Source: an uncultured Clostridia bacterium (GTDB lineage Bacteria > Bacillota > Clostridia > Christensenellales > Borkfalkiaceae). From it: a DNA stretch of 60,344 nt. The stretch covers positions 1-60,344 of the forward strand of contig CALVHS010000055.1 in assembly GCA_944328665.1 (NCBI GenBank), read 5' to 3'. Below the pieces are notes generated by a model that worked only from the letters and a program-made list of their open reading frames with translations, was not told the origin of the DNA and did not search any database. Each line of letters opens with the position of its first letter. Within the stretch, counting starts at the first letter, position 1. Below are positions 58,177-60,344 of the stretch, piece after piece. Position numbers and translations under genes: made by a program.

Positions 58177-58225
58177 ATTATAACGGAATAAAAAGAGCCT
58201 GTCAAGCATTTTTACTTGACAGGCT
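58177..58225 (-). promoter_or_regulatory. ffh terminator with the rpsP -35 box inside its stem
   Basis: AGCCTGTCAAG/CTTGACAGGCT (58215-58225/58196-58206) with an 8-nt loop, then CTTTTTATT terminates ffh. TTGACA (58200-58205) in the second arm, 17 nt and TATAAT (58177-58182) form the rpsP promoter. Confidence 0.85.
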
Positions 58226-58232
58226 AAATTTT

Positions 58233-59549
58233 TTACCGCATGAACGGCAAACGCTTTCCGTTTTTGACCTGCTTCATCAAAAGTTTTGTCTGTTCGAACT
58301 GCTTCAAGAGCTGGTTTACGTCCTGCACGTTCGTGCCCGAGCCCGCCGCGATGCGCTTTTTCCGCGAAGAATTGATGATCTCCGGCTTTTCCCGCTCTTT
58401 CCGCGTCATGGAGAGGATGATCGCCTTGACCCGCTCGATCTTTTTTTCGTCGAAGTCGCTCTCCTTGATCTTCCATTTGCCCATGCCCGGCATCATGCCG
58501 AGGACCTGCGCCGCGCCGCCCATCTTTTTGAGCGATTCGAACTGCTCGAGATAATCTTCCAGCGTAAAAGACGCTTCGCGCATCTTCTTTTCCAGCTTTT
58601 TTGCCTGTTCCTCGGTGACTGCTTCCTGCGCCTTTTCGATGAGGGAAAGCACGTCGCCCATACCCAGAATGCGGGACGCCATGCGGTCGGGATAAAAGGG
58701 CTCGAGGTCGGTCAGCTTTTCTCCCACGCCGATGAACTTGACGGGCTTGCCCGTGACCGCCTTGATGGAGAGGCAGGCGCCGCCGCGGGTGTCGCCGTCC
58801 AATTTGGTCAAGATGACGCCCGTCACGTCCAGCCGCTTATTGAACGTTTCGGCAACGTTTACAGCGTCCTGCCCCGTCATGGAGTCGACGGTGAGCAGTA
58901 TTTCGTTCGGGTGCACTTCGGCTTTGATGTTTTCCAATTCCTGCATGAGCGCGTCGTCGATATGCAGGCGGCCCGCCGTATCGATGATGACGGTGTCGTA
59001 CCCCATCGAACGGGCGTATTCGATGCCCTGCTTCGCCGTTTTGACGGGGTTTTGCGTACCCTTTTCGAACACTTCCGCACCCGCCTTGCCGCCTACGACC
59101 TGCAGCTGGTCGATCGCGGCGGGGCGATAGATGTCGCCCGCGACCAAGAGGGGCTTTTTGCCCTGCTTTTTGAGGAACACGGCGAGCTTGCCGCACAGCG
59201 TCGTCTTGCCCGCGCCCTGCAGCCCGCACATCATGATGACCGTCGGGGGCTTATCCGCCACTTCCAGCTTGGCGTTGGCGGAGCCCATCAACGCGATCAG
59301 CTCCTCGTTGACGATCTTGATGACCTGCTGGGCGGGATTGAGGCTTTTGAGGATCTCCTGCCCCACCGCCTTTTCGGAGACGTCGGCGATAAATTTTTTG
59401 GCGACGAAGATGTTGACGTCCGCCTCCAGGAGGGCGACGCGCACTTCGCGCATGGCGCCCTTGATCTCGAGTTCGGTGAGCTTTCCGTGCTTGGTGAGTT
59501 TTGAAAAAATATGGTTGAGCCTCTCGGAGAGAGAAGAAAACAATGCCAT
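58233..59549 (-). CDS. ffh: Signal recognition particle protein Ffh
   Basis: 438 residues. N domain ([12 protein letters not shown]), G domain with [25 protein letters not shown] and the M domain with methionine-rich MMPGM and the RNA-binding [22 protein letters not shown] helix-turn-helix. SRP54 homologue for co-translational targeting. It follows ylxM by 7 nt. The SRP RNA gene is not recognised in the window. Confidence 0.97.
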   Translation of the reverse strand: MALFSSLSERLNHIFSKLTKHGKLTELEIKGAMREVRVALLEADVNIFVAKKFIADVSEKAVGQEILKSLNPAQQVIKIVNEELIALMGSANAKLEVADKPPTVIMMCGLQGAGKTTLCGKLAVFLKKQGKKPLLVAGDIYRPAAIDQLQVVGGKAGAEVFEKGTQNPVKTAKQGIEYARSMGYDTVIIDTAGRLHIDDALMQELENIKAEVHPNEILLTVDSMTGQDAVNVAETFNKRLDVTGVILTKLDGDTRGGACLSIKAVTGKPVKFIGVGEKLTDLEPFYPDRMASRILGMGDVLSLIEKAQEAVTEEQAKKLEKKMREASFTLEDYLEQFESLKKMGGAAQVLGMMPGMGKWKIKESDFDEKKIERVKAIILSMTRKEREKPEIINSSRKKRIAAGSGTNVQDVNQLLKQFEQTKLLMKQVKNGKRLPFMR

Positions 59550-59556
59550 TTTTACT

Positions 59557-59907
59557 TTACTCCTCGTCCTTTTTATTGTCTGCGTCCGCACCGTTCAGCA
59601 CAGACGCGATCTCTTTTATTTCGCTGAAAAATTCGGGATGCCTTTCGGCAAACGCCGAAAGTTTCCTTTCGGCCTCTTCCAACGCCCCCGCCGTAGCGAC
59701 GACGCGCAGTTTTTGCTCGTACCCGTCCAAAAGCTGCCTGCTTTTGGCAAGCGTATCGGAAACGCTCTGCTTGGAGACGCCCTTTTGCTCGGCGATCTCC
59801 GTCAAAGAGAGGTCGCACATGTAATACAATTCACAGATCTCCCGCCGGTGCCCCGTCAAGAGAGCGCCGTACACGTCGAAGAGCCGCAGATAGACGAGAT
59901 CTTTCAT
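59557..59907 (-). CDS. ylxM: YlxM-family HTH protein (SRP-associated)
   Basis: 116 residues: a helix-turn-helix of the sigma-70 region 4 type (LTEIAEQKGVSKQSVSDTL) and a C-terminal helix. YlxM homologues bind and tune SRP in Gram-positive bacteria. Only ATG 59907 fits, and the predicted transcription start (about 59908) coincides with it, so the mRNA seems leaderless; there is only a faint AAAGG upstream. Directly upstream of ffh, the conserved order. Confidence 0.92.
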   Translation of the reverse strand: MKDLVYLRLFDVYGALLTGHRREICELYYMCDLSLTEIAEQKGVSKQSVSDTLAKSRQLLDGYEQKLRVVATAGALEEAERKLSAFAERHPEFFSEIKEIASVLNGADADNKKDEE

Positions 59908-59914
59908 ACCCTTT

Positions 59915-59943
59915 ATTATAGCCGGATCGCGCGCGCCTGTCGA
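59915..59943 (-). promoter_or_regulatory. Promoter of ylxM-ffh
   Basis: TCGACA (59938-59943), 17 nt, TATAAT (59915-59920) on the minus strand. The -10 ends only 7 nt before the ATG. Confidence 0.75.
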
Positions 59944-59963
59944 GCATTTTCGGGCAGGCAGGT

Positions 59964-60344
59964 TCATTCTCCGTCTCCCTTGTTGCGGGAGCGCAGCGAC
60001 TGCCATTTTTCCCTGTTCCGCTCGCGCATCTTAGCGAGCATATCCGCGACGGACGCACCCGCGAACGGGAAGAGAAAACGGCGCTTTTGCCTGCGCTCGG
60101 CGCGCAGTTCGTTGAGGGCGGCTTTGAGGCGTTCGTAGTGCACCGCCTCTTTGATCTGCTGCGCCGCCCTGCGGATGCGCAGCGAAACTTGGAAGCTGAT
60201 GCAGACATCGACGAAAAAGATGCCGAAAATGCCGCCGACGGCGAAGACCATCCACACGTTGCCCTCCGCCCATACAGCCGCCGCATGCAGGGGATCGAAG
60301 AGCAGATACACGAATCCCGCCGCGATCATCCCCCACAGCAGAGA
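59964..60344 (-). CDS. CmpB-like putative ABC-transporter permease (5'-truncated by window edge)
   Basis: The last ~125 residues of a gene that begins beyond the window. Two hydrophobic helices (LLWGMIAAGFVYLLF and VWMVFAVGGIFGIFFVDV), then a basic cytosolic tail, match the C-terminal part of the PF06541 (CmpB, putative ABC-transporter type IV) family. The internal ATG at 60329 is probably not the true start because the reading frame stays open to the edge. Ends 21 nt upstream of the ylxM -35 box. Confidence 0.65.
   Translation of the reverse strand, partial: SLLWGMIAAGFVYLLFDPLHAAAVWAEGNVWMVFAVGGIFGIFFVDVCISFQVSLRIRRAAQQIKEAVHYERLKAALNELRAERRQKRRFLFPFAGASVADMLAKMRERNREKWQSLRSRNKGDGE

Noticed and set aside
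1..60344. CRISPR array, prophage, integrase or toxin-antitoxin island
   Set aside because: No regular direct repeats with spacers and no phage or recombinase genes; the window is mainly conserved chromosomal backbone.

Overview
This 60.3-kb window reads as a chromosomal segment of a GC-rich Bacillota (class Clostridia). The evidence is gene order and content: greA ... tmk-holB-ricT next to an Orn/Lys/Arg-decarboxylase-like gene, tsaE-tsaB-rimI, ylxM-ffh / rpsP-khpA-rimM-trmD-rbgA-rnhB, yifB-dprA-topA-trmFO-hslVU, a CIRCE operator, an FMN riboswitch and a probable preQ1 riboswitch, and near-consensus sigma-A promoters with GGAGG-type ribosome sites. An uncultured gut lineage related to Christensenellales would fit, but that placement is inference. 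I see no phage, CRISPR array, rRNA or transposase. Coding density is high and most genes lie on the minus strand.

Layout. 0.1-6 kb: tRNA-Ala(GGC), a small 2[4Fe-4S] ferredoxin, and a six-gene operon read leftward from a consensus promoter (greA, a membrane-anchored unknown, decarboxylase-like gene, tmk, holB, ricT). 6-13 kb: an aminotransferase/Lrp pair, a small unknown gene, a QueT-type transporter behind a preQ1-I-like leader, an extended SDR plus an EFR1 flavodoxin/ferredoxin fusion, rsmI plus an N6-adenine methyltransferase, and a nitroreductase. 13.1-16.7 kb: a candidate orphan structured RNA, then a module that looks sensory (DRTGG protein, RsbW-like ATPase, [FeFe]-hydrogenase-like protein, second DRTGG protein, PHP phosphoesterase). 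16.7-17.1 kb: a palindromic non-coding repeat element. 17.1-20.6 kb: two paralogous pseudopilin-anchored surface proteins. 20.7-25.3 kb: an ArsP_2-type exporter and a heterodimeric ABC exporter. 25.5-31 kb: LemA/DUF2207 pair, a GH123-like DUF4091 protein, and NADP-isocitrate dehydrogenase. 31-36.1 kb: tsaE-tsaB-rimI-hydrolase-murF-ddl. 36.1-41.2 kb: riboflavin transporter RibU under an FMN riboswitch, glyA, and three related small membrane proteins. 41.2-60.3 kb: housekeeping blocks (trxA, hisS, hslVU, trmFO, topA, dprA, yifB, rplS, SRP and ribosome-maturation genes), ending in a CmpB-like gene cut by the window edge.

Points that stand out. (1) A near-perfect CIRCE (HrcA) operator sits on the promoter of trmFO-hslV-hslU, so a tRNA-modification enzyme and a heat-shock protease appear to share heat-shock control. 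(2) The hydrogenase-like protein keeps all four H-cluster cysteines, but Ala replaces the proton-relay Cys, and its neighbours are signalling proteins. (3) A promoter-hairpins-terminator unit with no convincing ORF at 13.1-13.25 kb could be an undescribed small RNA. (4) The two pilin-like proteins share a roughly 290-residue ectodomain. One lacks the conserved Glu5, and the other has a terminator-like hairpin directly after its transcription start. (5) Terminators and the next promoter are fused or tightly abutted at three junctions, and ylxM appears to be leaderless.
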